From assembly GCA_050289385.1 (NCBI GenBank), contig JBNKFQ010000213.1:1-12576 (forward strand): a stretch of 12,576 bases of DNA, read 5' to 3'. How positions within the stretch are numbered: position 1 is the stretch's first letter; each line of letters starts with the position of its first letter. Positions 6,685 through 12,576 of the stretch are shown here, piece after piece. The position numbers were made by a program, and so were the translations under genes. The DNA comes from JBNKFQ01 sp050289385 (GTDB taxonomy: Bacteria; Pseudomonadota; Gammaproteobacteria; Pseudomonadales; Porticoccaceae). Under the pieces are notes generated by a model. That model saw only the letters and a list, made by a program, of their open reading frames with translations. It did no database searches and had not been told where the DNA came from.

Positions 6685-7023
6685 ATGAAAAATCCAGGCA
6701 AAAAACGCCGCCAAAATGCCATCGTGAAGCGAAAAAAACGGTTTCAATCACGATTATGGCTGGTAGTGTCTTTGTTTTGTTTGGTTCAGGTCCTGTTCGT
6801 TGCTCACAGTTTTATCCACCCGCTTGCCGACACATGGAATACCTGCCAACTCTGCCTTCACAGCAGTAACCTTGCTACCCCCCTCGCTGAAAACACTTGC
6901 CTCGACATCTCAAGGGCGGTTTATGAAGAACCGGTGACTTTTATTATTGAACGGCTAGCGCAGGACCTTTATCTCGGGTCCGGCACAGCGCGCTCACCGC
7001 CTCACTCCTTCCTTCACATCTGA
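6685..7023 (+). CDS. Small membrane-anchored His/CxxC protein, first gene of the zinc operon
   Basis: This 112-residue protein has a very basic N-terminus (residues 1-23, many Lys/Arg), one hydrophobic segment (about 24-40) and a periplasmic tail. Just outside the membrane are H41, H45, C54 and C57 (HxxxH, then CQLC), plus C72, a plausible metal site. The C-terminal RSPPHSF resembles the end of DUF2946-like proteins. Small proteins of this kind beside zinc ABC transporters are sometimes labelled zinc chaperones; I infer that role from the context and the Cys/His pattern, not from a clear family match. The basic N-terminus predicts N-in, C-out topology. The ribosome binding site is weak and there is no other in-frame Met. 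It is followed after 119 bp by the porin gene, on the same strand. Confidence 0.7.
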   Translation: MKNPGKKRRQNAIVKRKKRFQSRLWLVVSLFCLVQVLFVAHSFIHPLADTWNTCQLCLHSSNLATPLAENTCLDISRAVYEEPVTFIIERLAQDLYLGSGTARSPPHSFLHI

Positions 7024-7142
7024 AGGACATGCCACTGCGTCAAGCCGGCTCTTTGCTGTCGGCTTGTGCACTGCAAACCACGTCGGAACGTGTCGTTTGC
7101 CGTGAGCGTTTCAAAATTTCAAATAAATCGAGGAGTGAACCG

Positions 7143-8528
7143 ATGTGTTCAATCAATAAAACCCCGGCGCGGGTTTTAGGTATTTCGCTACTGATGGCCG
7201 GCGGGGCATTTGCCACACCGGAAGGCAATGTATTAACAGAGTCAGGTGTCGATACGTTGCGGGAAGAATTGCGGCAATTGAAACAGGAGTACGAACAACG
7301 GATACAAGCGCTGGAACAACGCGTCGAAGCGGCCGAGCGCATTGCCGCCAGTGCCGCACCTGCCCCCGCTTCCGCACCAATGCCAGTAGCAACCGCCGGT
7401 AGCAGTGCCATCTCTGACAAGGCATTTAATCCGGCAATCAGTTTGATCCTCAACGGGCAGTACTCGTCTCATTCCAACCACCAGGAGCTGCGCGATGTGC
7501 CGGGCTTTCAGCAAGGTGGAGAAGCGAGTGGATTTGGTGAAGGTTTCGAACTGAATGAAAGTGAACTGAACCTGCAGGCAAATATTGATGACAAGTTTTT
7601 TGCCAATTCGACCATCGCCCTCGAATCCGAAGGCGGTGAAACTGAAGTGGCCGTAGAAGAAGCTTTTCTGCAAACGCTGACACTACCAGCGGGCTTGACC
7701 TTAAAGGGGGGCAAATTCTATTCGGGTGTCGGTTATATCAACGGCATTCACTCCCACGCAACAAGTTTTGTCGGCGATCCACTGGCCTACCGCGTAATGA
7801 TGAACGGGCGGCTGGCCGACACCGGTGTGCAGATGTCCTGGACCGCACCAACCATTCTCTACATGCAATTTGGCGCAGAACTGTTTGCCGGCAACAGCTT
7901 TCCGGCCTCGGGTGCGGCAAAAGATGGTACGGGTTCGTGGACGGCTTTTGCAAAATTTGGCGGCGACGTCGACGACAGCAACAGCTGGCTGGCCAGTTTT
8001 TCCCATGTGTCCGCTGATGCAATCGACCGTTCCAGTGGTGGCGAGGCGCAGGAAGACGGACCAGACCCTTTGTTTACTGGCGACAGTGATACCTGGATCG
8101 CTAGCCTGGTTTGGAAATGGGCACCCCACGGCAATCCCCGGGAGCGCCATTTCAAATTGGCTGCTGAGTATCTGTCGCGTCGTGAAGATGGCATACTGGC
8201 CCTCGACAATCTGATGACAACCTATCGCGGCGACCAGGCAGGCTATTACATAGAAGGTGTGTACCAATACCGTCCGCAATGGAGTGTTGGCCTGCGCTAT
8301 GACGCGCTGTCTGCAGACAATTCCGTCAATAGCGCATTGGTGCCAACCATGCTTGCCGAAGACTCTTTTCGACCAGAACGCTTTAGCGCCATGATTGATT
8401 TTTCCAACAGTGAGTTTTCGACTTTGCGCATGCAATTCACACGCGACGAGTCTAACCCCGTCAGCGATAACCAGCTTATCCTGCAATACATTATGAGTAT
8501 GGGAGCGCACGGCGCGCACGCTTTCTGA
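7143..8528 (+). CDS. Outer-membrane porin-like beta-barrel with N-terminal coiled coil, probable zinc-uptake porin
   Basis: The protein has 461 residues. I start it at the ATG at 7143, which has GAGGAG 8 bases upstream and is followed at once by a signal peptide (residues 1-24, cut after GGAFA). An in-frame ATG at 7029 exists, but it would add 38 residues lacking signal-peptide character. The mature protein begins with a heptad-like coiled coil (about 34-66, LREELRQLKQEYEQRI), then an Ala/Pro linker, then a beta-barrel rich in alternating aromatic strands that ends in Phe, the usual sorting signal for outer-membrane barrels. The last residues, GAHGAHAF, add two histidines. Position between the small CxxC protein and a ZnuA-type gene suggests it admits zinc or a zinc complex. 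It has no TonB plug, so it is not a ZnuD-type receptor. Confidence 0.82.
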   Translation: MCSINKTPARVLGISLLMAGGAFATPEGNVLTESGVDTLREELRQLKQEYEQRIQALEQRVEAAERIAASAAPAPASAPMPVATAGSSAISDKAFNPAISLILNGQYSSHSNHQELRDVPGFQQGGEASGFGEGFELNESELNLQANIDDKFFANSTIALESEGGETEVAVEEAFLQTLTLPAGLTLKGGKFYSGVGYINGIHSHATSFVGDPLAYRVMMNGRLADTGVQMSWTAPTILYMQFGAELFAGNSFPASGAAKDGTGSWTAFAKFGGDVDDSNSWLASFSHVSADAIDRSSGGEAQEDGPDPLFTGDSDTWIASLVWKWAPHGNPRERHFKLAAEYLSRREDGILALDNLMTTYRGDQAGYYIEGVYQYRPQWSVGLRYDALSADNSVNSALVPTMLAEDSFRPERFSAMIDFSNSEFSTLRMQFTRDESNPVSDNQLILQYIMSMGAHGAHAF

Positions 8529-8570
8529 AGGTGCTGCCCTGTTGACCATACACAAATTTCGGAGAATGCA

Positions 8571-9473
8571 ATGAAGGTCAGATTAAAATTGATGCTTGCC
8601 GTCTGCGGGCTGATCGCTACCCCGGTGTTTGCCGGGTTTAATATATTCACCTGTGAACCGGAGTGGGCTGCTCTCGCCGAAGAAATTGGCGGCAAAAAAG
8701 TTTCGACATTCAGCGCCACCACACCATTTCAGGATGCCCATTTTATACAGGCACGTCCGAGTCTTATCGCCCGAGTGCGAAGGGCCGATCTTGTTATTTG
8801 CACCGGCGCCAACCTGGAAATAGGCTGGTTGCCGGTGTTGCTTCGGCAATCCGGCAATGCCAAAGTTAATATTGGCACCGACGGCTTTCTCGACGCCTCT
8901 CAATCGGTGAACATGCTCGACGTACCCGCTGTGGCCGACCGCGCGGCCGGCGATATTCACCCCTACGGCAATCCTCATTTTCAGACGGATGCACGAAATA
9001 TTCCCAAAGTTGCAGCAACACTGTTAGCAAGAATGAAAAAGCTCGACAGAAAAAATGCCGGGTTTTATCAGCAACGTTACGACGATTTTATTGGCCGGTG
9101 GTCACAGGCTCTTTTGCGCTGGCAAGAACAAGCGGCACCGCTTAAAGGCCAGGAAATTATTGTGCATCACTCGGCATGGGTCTATATGGAAAACTGGCTG
9201 GGGTTGAAAGAGGTGGCACAGATGGAACCCAAACCCGGATTGCCGCCGACCGCGTCCCATCTCGCCGAGCTGCTGAATATTGTCAACACACATAAAGTCA
9301 GTGTATTTATTCGTGCGGCGTACCAAAGTCCACGTGCCGCAGAATGGCTGTCAACACGTACCGACTTGCCAAATGTGGTAATCCCCCACACCGTTGGCGC
9401 AACGGACGAAGCAAAAGATTTGTTTAGCCTGTATGACGATATGATTCGTCGATTTCTGGAGGTTAGCCGATGA
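8571..9473 (+). CDS. znuA: Zinc ABC transporter periplasmic substrate-binding protein (ZnuA type)
   Basis: This is a 300-residue cluster A-I (TroA/ZnuA) metal-binding protein with a signal peptide (1-21, PVFA|G). Probable metal ligands are H57 (DAHF), H136 (GNPHF), H200 (HHSAW) and an acidic residue in the C-terminal lobe near 279-290. The family phrases TGANLEIGWLP (78-88), DRAAGDIHPYGNPHFQTD (123-140) and KPGLPPTASHL (221-231) are present. Unlike enterobacterial ZnuA it has no long His-rich acidic loop, so any capture of zinc before binding may rest on other proteins. Manganese specificity is possible, but three His ligands and the neighbours favour zinc. The ATG follows a GGAGA ribosome binding site and lies 42 bp after the porin stop. 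Its stop overlaps the permease start by 4 bp (ATGA), which implies translational coupling. Confidence 0.88.
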   Translation: MKVRLKLMLAVCGLIATPVFAGFNIFTCEPEWAALAEEIGGKKVSTFSATTPFQDAHFIQARPSLIARVRRADLVICTGANLEIGWLPVLLRQSGNAKVNIGTDGFLDASQSVNMLDVPAVADRAAGDIHPYGNPHFQTDARNIPKVAATLLARMKKLDRKNAGFYQQRYDDFIGRWSQALLRWQEQAAPLKGQEIIVHHSAWVYMENWLGLKEVAQMEPKPGLPPTASHLAELLNIVNTHKVSVFIRAAYQSPRAAEWLSTRTDLPNVVIPHTVGATDEAKDLFSLYDDMIRRFLEVSR

Positions 9474-10309
9474 ATCTGGAAACGCTTGAATTTTCCATTC
9501 TGGGACCAGCTTTTGTTGCCGGCCTGTTGATTCTCTCTACCCATGTGCCTCTCGGTCGCGAGGTATTAAAACGAGGGATTATTTTTATTGACCTGGCCAT
9601 TGCGCAAATTGCCGGTGTCGGTGTTATTGCAGCCGACATGATGCATCTGGAATTTGCATGGCAAGTACAGCTGGCAGCAGTTACCGCTGCACTTCTCGGT
9701 GCTGCACTGCTTACCTGGACCGAAAAGAAATTTCCGAAGGTGCAAGAAGCCTTGATCGGTGTACTATTTGTTCTTGGCGCCACCGGTAGCATTCTACTGC
9801 TGGCAAACAACCCCCACGGCGGAGAAGAACTGAAAGATTTGCTGGTCGGACAGATTCTCTGGGTGGAGTGGCACTCTCTCGCTTATGTGGCAGCTCTTTA
9901 TCTGGGCGTACTTGCAGTATGGTTTGGGCTTGGGCGGCAACGCCTCGGGCACGGTGGCTTTTACCTGCTGTTTGCCATTACGGTAACGGCTTCGGTACAG
10001 TTGGTCGGTGTCTATCTTGTCTTTGCCAGTTTGATTGTTCCCGCTTTGGCAACACGTGCCCTGAATGGATTCAGAGGTCTGACCACTGCTCTGGTTTTGG
10101 GCGTGGCCGGCTATTTATTCGGGCTTGTCATATCGGCCGTGTTTGATCTACCCACCGGAGCTGTTGTGGTTTGGACACTGGCTTTGCTGGCAATCGTCAT
10201 TGCACCACTGGTTAACGGCCTTTCTGTGCCAAATTCACGTACGACGGTGGACCAGAAAGTTTTTGGCGTAAAACCAGACGATAATCTGCTTCAGGATTCA
10301 GAAACATGA
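9470..10309 (+). CDS. znuB: Zinc ABC transporter inner-membrane permease (ZnuB type, ABC-3 family)
   Basis: This is a 279-residue, strongly hydrophobic protein with about eight membrane segments from near residue 10 to 250. It shows ABC-3 family phrases: FIDLAIAQIAGVGV (39-52), EALIGVLFVLGATGSILLL (93-111, long hydrophobic) and VGVYLVFASLIVPALATR (173-190). As a homodimer it would form the channel receiving metal from the binding protein encoded just upstream, with which it overlaps by ATGA at 9470-9473. It needs an ATPase partner (ZnuC), which is not encoded in this window; the next gene on this strand, 461 bp on, is unrelated. The last ~25 residues are a polar cytoplasmic tail. Confidence 0.9.
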   Translation: MNLETLEFSILGPAFVAGLLILSTHVPLGREVLKRGIIFIDLAIAQIAGVGVIAADMMHLEFAWQVQLAAVTAALLGAALLTWTEKKFPKVQEALIGVLFVLGATGSILLLANNPHGGEELKDLLVGQILWVEWHSLAYVAALYLGVLAVWFGLGRQRLGHGGFYLLFAITVTASVQLVGVYLVFASLIVPALATRALNGFRGLTTALVLGVAGYLFGLVISAVFDLPTGAVVVWTLALLAIVIAPLVNGLSVPNSRTTVDQKVFGVKPDDNLLQDSET

Positions 10310-10770
10310 TACTCGTATATAACTGCTTTATCGCGAATCAGTTATGGCAAAACACGTCAAAGCCTGTTAACACGAATTATCCAATAGATTAACAGGCTTC
10401 TGAAAACGCAGAAAAGCCCAATACTTATTTCCTGATGTAATTCAAAAACTTGCTGCCGCCCGGGTTAGCCCAGGTAGTAATTCTACAGGTTACCTTTCCA
10501 TAAATTTTATCATTCATCCTGGTGCAGCCGCATTGAGCCATGCTCTGCGTTGTTGTTTGTACGCCATACAAAATGGCGCATGAAAATCTTTTGCATTGTC
10601 AACAAGATGTTTGAAAGGTTTTAATTTGGCGCAAGTCATATTCAGAATTAAATCGATTGCCCGACAATTTTTCATTCTGGCATCCTATTTGCAGGGTTTA
10701 AATTGCAGGAGCTAATTAGTGTTAACAGGCCCAGGCAAGGATTATTAATAACATTTTTCAGGAGAATATT
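10310..10770. other. 461-bp intergenic region with two hairpins and a sigma-54 promoter; no gene seen
   Basis: Just past znuB are two inverted repeats. ATAACTG/CAGTTAT (10319-10325, 10339-10345) has a 13-nt loop. AAGCCTGTTAA/TTAACAGGCTT (10360-10370, 10389-10399) is perfect with an 18-nt loop. Neither is followed by a T-run, so they are poor intrinsic terminators, though they may trim or protect the zinc-operon mRNA. The 9-mer TTAACAGGC recurs at 10722-10730. A smaller inverted repeat CGCCAT/ATGGCG lies near 10562-10578. I find no convincing coding frame. The sigma-54 site is listed separately. Confidence 0.6.
10677..10693 (+). promoter_or_regulatory. Sigma-54 (-24/-12) promoter of the BON-domain gene
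   Basis: CTGGCATCCTATTTGCA matches the RpoN consensus YTGGCACGRNNNTTGCW at every strongly conserved base. The GG (10679-10680) and GC (10691-10692) are separated by exactly 10 bp. Transcription would start near 10704, leaving a leader of about 67 nt with a GGAG ribosome binding site before the ATG at 10771. Control by RpoN would need an activator bound upstream. Confidence 0.6.
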
Positions 10771-11430
10771 ATGAAACAGCTTACAGCAACCGACCGAAAG
10801 ACCCTGTTACAAGTCGTGCTAACTGTTATTTTTCTCTCAACCACCCTTTTTGCAGGCGCAGATCAACCGTCGGGAAATGCGGGAGAACCAATCAACAAGC
10901 AAGAAGGAACGACCAAAAGCACACCGCAAGACAGCGCACTTGTGGACGCGTGGCTACAAGGCAAACTCGAAACAATTTACGCGCTGAACAAACACTTGAA
11001 CCCCTTCACCATAGACACCGAAATACGGCATGGAGACGCTTATTTAAATGGTATCGTAGAATCGAAGGTACATAAGGATCTGGCAGGTGAACTGGCCGCC
11101 AGTATTGAAGGCATCAACCATGTAGAAAACAAGCTTCAGATAGAACGAAAAATAGCTGGCATACCCGAAAACAAGCCAGACAACAAACGCGACTTTTCTC
11201 AAGTCGTTGAGGACGTAACCACTACCGCTTCAGTCAAATCCAAATTGATTTTCGGTGTTAACCTGGAGGGCAACGCTCTGAAGATCAACGTCGACACACT
11301 AAACGGTATCGTAACTTTACACGGCAACGTCGATTCGGCGGCAGTTAAAGATCTGGCGGGCAGTGCAGCAGAAAACGTATCCAGCGTCCGAGAAGTTCAT
11401 AACAACCTGAAGGTTGTTGAAAGATCGTGA
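10771..11430 (+). CDS. Periplasmic double-BON-domain protein (OsmY-like)
   Basis: The protein has 219 residues. An N-terminal hydrophobic signal (about 11-29, ending FAGA|D) exports it, followed by a polar Gly/Lys/Thr-rich linker (30-52). Two BON domains follow: residues about 55-125 (the second half carries DAYLNGIVESKVHKDLAGEL and INHVENKLQI) and about 147-217 (TTTASVKSKLIF, LNGIVTLHGNVDSAAVKDLA, VREVHNNLKVV). BON domains bind phospholipid or peptidoglycan-associated surfaces; OsmY-type proteins help under osmotic or envelope stress and chaperone outer-membrane proteins. The first domain is less typical. The ribosome binding site is CAGGAG, 7 bases before the ATG. It appears monocistronic and is preceded by a sigma-54-type promoter. 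Confidence 0.88.
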   Translation: MKQLTATDRKTLLQVVLTVIFLSTTLFAGADQPSGNAGEPINKQEGTTKSTPQDSALVDAWLQGKLETIYALNKHLNPFTIDTEIRHGDAYLNGIVESKVHKDLAGELAASIEGINHVENKLQIERKIAGIPENKPDNKRDFSQVVEDVTTTASVKSKLIFGVNLEGNALKINVDTLNGIVTLHGNVDSAAVKDLAGSAAENVSSVREVHNNLKVVERS

Positions 11431-11688
11431 TACTGAACACCTTCAAAGGCAGCATCCAGGACAAGCCCTGCGGCATCACGCCACAAGCAGAAGTTTTGCA
11501 GGCTTACCTTGAGATGGGCACAGTTTGTTGCAAAATGGAAACATTTCAACTGACTGTTTTTAATATATTTTACTAATTAAGTGTCATTTTTGTTGCGATA
11601 CAGAAACAAAATTGATGGGCATCTAAGGCAAAACACTTGATTAAGCAAAAGCCAATTTACCAAACACAACAGTCTAATGGAGTAAATT

Positions 11689-12351
11689 ATGAAATTACAT
11701 CACGCAATTTTCACAGTTCTGGGCCTGACACCACTTGCCGGTATGGCCAGCGACAATTTCCGTTATTCATTTTTTGAAGCGGATTACATAAATCTGGATA
11801 TTGATGATTTTGACGACAATTCCGGCATTCTGAACAATTTTGACGACGGTGATGGTTTTGCTCTGAGAGGGTATTTTGAGTTAAATAATCGCTGGTTTGT
11901 ATTTTCAGAGTTTTCCCAGACCGATACCGACGCGACATTTTTTAACGACCAAAACATGCTGGTCCCTGCCAACACCGACGTCAAAAGATTCAATCTCGGT
12001 GTTGGGCATGCAACACCAATGTCAAACCGCACCGACCTGGTGATTCGCGGGGCTTACTCCGATATCGATTTTAACGATTTCGATTTTGGTGCTGGTGACA
12101 GCATTTCACCCAATGACCTTACCGAAGATCCATCGGACGGTTTTTTTCTTGATGCAGGGCTCCGCTCACAATTGACCGACCAACTGGAAGGCGGCATTGC
12201 CGGTCGCTACACCAATGTGGGGCCCGCTGACGGCTTAAGTCTTGTCGGGAATATGCTCTATGAAGTCACACCCGAGTGGGGTGTAAATCTGGAGGTCGAC
12301 CTCGGCGACAAACTCAGCACCTGGATGTTGGGTATGCGTTATTCATTTTAA
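11689..12351 (+). CDS. Small outer-membrane beta-barrel protein with Asp-rich loops
   Basis: The protein has 220 residues. A short signal peptide (1-20, AGMA|S) is followed by alternating polar/hydrophobic strands typical of an eight-strand barrel (NFRYSFFEADYINL, GFALRGYFELNNRWFVFSEFS, KRFNLGVGHATP, TDLVIRGAYSDIDF, GFFLDAGLRSQL, LEGGIAGRYTNVG, and WGVNLEVDL). The C-terminus WMLGMRYSF ends in Phe, the usual barrel-assembly signal. Several predicted turns are very acidic (DIDDFDDNSG 37-46, FDDGDG 51-56, DFNDFDFGAGD 127-137) and could bind Ca2+ or other cations; that is inference from composition. Size resembles OmpW/OmpX/opacity-type barrels but I do not recognise a named family. The ribosome binding site is TGGAG, 7 bases before the ATG. 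It stands alone, with a strong terminator 7 bp after its stop. Confidence 0.78.
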   Translation: MKLHHAIFTVLGLTPLAGMASDNFRYSFFEADYINLDIDDFDDNSGILNNFDDGDGFALRGYFELNNRWFVFSEFSQTDTDATFFNDQNMLVPANTDVKRFNLGVGHATPMSNRTDLVIRGAYSDIDFNDFDFGAGDSISPNDLTEDPSDGFFLDAGLRSQLTDQLEGGIAGRYTNVGPADGLSLVGNMLYEVTPEWGVNLEVDLGDKLSTWMLGMRYSF

Positions 12352-12358
12352 TCCGCAG

Positions 12359-12398
12359 GCGGCATAGCTCACGACACGCTATGCCGCTCGTTTTTTTT
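12359..12398 (+). terminator. Strong intrinsic terminator of the outer-membrane barrel gene
   Basis: A perfect 10-bp GC-rich stem (GCGGCATAGC / GCTATGCCGC, 12359-12368 and 12378-12387) with a 9-nt loop is followed by TCG and eight T (12391-12398). It lies 7 bp after the stop codon. Confidence 0.93.
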
Positions 12399-12436
12399 AA
12401 GGTGGGCCAAAAATTTAGCCCGCCGAAAAAACCTTG

Positions 12437-12576
12437 GGAACCTCTGAACAAGTCTATGGTGTCTCTGGCTTACAGACGAGTTCAGGATCAAGGCATGACT
12501 TTGAAGGCATACTGGCCGTACGTCAAAAAGTCATAACGCGGAGCCTGGAGTCGTCTGTAAGCCCCGAAGGGCGAGA
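12437..12576. mobile_element. Nested palindromic element, probable MITE or IS-derived repeat, cut by window edge
   Basis: After the terminator the sequence holds GGGAACCTCTGAACAAG (12437-12453), which looks like a transposon-end sequence, then a nested palindrome. The outer arms are GGCTTACAGACGA (12467-12479) and TCGTCTGTAAGCC (12551-12563), perfect over 13 bp. Inner arms ATGACTTT (12495-12502) and AAAGTCAT (12527-12534 region) are perfect over 8 bp, with patchy pairing between. No transposase is encoded. This fits a miniature inverted-repeat or REP-like element whose far end lies beyond base 12576. The mobile assignment is inference; the palindromes are directly visible. Confidence 0.5.

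Noticed and set aside
7029..7142. Upstream in-frame ATG of the porin at 7029
   Set aside because: The putative ribosome binding site is only one base from it, and the extra 38 residues are not a signal peptide. The ATG at 7143 has a proper GAGGAG and starts a signal peptide.
7701..8555. 284-codon minus-strand frame opposite the porin gene
   Set aside because: It lies antisense to a clear outer-membrane barrel with signal peptide and C-terminal Phe. Composition is not protein-like and it has no promoter context.
10534..10614. Possible 24-codon small ORF in the gap after znuB, starting near the ATG in GAGCCATGC
   Set aside because: It has no ribosome binding site, no hydrophobic or other recognisable character, and overlaps an inverted repeat.
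11514..11532. Possible sigma-54 site before the outer-membrane barrel gene (GGGCAC...TTGCA)
   Set aside because: The GG-to-GC spacing is 11 bp rather than 10, which is known to abolish RpoN promoters.

Overview
The window (about 50% GC by eye) looks like chromosomal DNA of a Gram-negative bacterium. It encodes two outer-membrane beta-barrel proteins ending in Phe, a Tat-exported peptidase, a periplasmic binding protein and an OsmY-like BON protein. Protein style (a bacterial thiopurine methyltransferase, a membrane-anchored AraC regulator, a porin/ZnuA/ZnuB zinc operon) suggests a gammaproteobacterium, perhaps a marine or environmental one. That placement is inference; there is no rRNA or tRNA to test it.

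Left half, 1-6393, all on the minus strand. Reading in the direction of transcription (right to left): a Tpm-type methyltransferase; a MarR regulator (marR2); a four-His iron carotenoid oxygenase (RPE65/CCD family); a second MarR (marR1), paralogous to the first; a membrane-anchored AraC-type regulator; and the N-terminal 580 residues of a Tat-exported S9 (DPP-IV-like) peptidase that runs off the left edge. The two MarR genes share a promoter/operator layout matched base for base in spacing: -35, 18 bp, -10, 6 bp, ATG. This implies nearly leaderless transcripts and corrects the start of marR1 to 3751.

Middle, 6394-10309. A 291-bp divergent region carries a candidate sigma-70 promoter and a 30-bp imperfect palindrome. 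It leads into a plus-strand operon that looks like zinc uptake: a small membrane-anchored His/CxxC protein, an outer-membrane porin with an N-terminal coiled coil, a ZnuA-type binding protein and a ZnuB-type permease (4-bp overlap). No ZnuC ATPase is present, so the ATP-binding subunit must be encoded elsewhere.

Right, 10310-12576. A 461-bp gene-free stretch holds two hairpins and a very good sigma-54 (-24/-12) match. It precedes a double-BON periplasmic protein. After a 258-bp AT-rich gap comes a small eight-strand-type outer-membrane barrel with Asp-rich loops, closed by a strong intrinsic terminator. The last ~140 bases hold a nested palindromic element that looks like part of a MITE or insertion-sequence-derived repeat cut by the window edge.

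No complete new defence or biosynthetic system is visible. The most unusual material is regulatory: the twin leaderless MarR promoters around the carotenoid oxygenase, several large palindromes, a 4 x 16 bp tandem repeat in the peptidase leader, and a 15-bp duplication that generates the ribosome binding site of the oxygenase gene.
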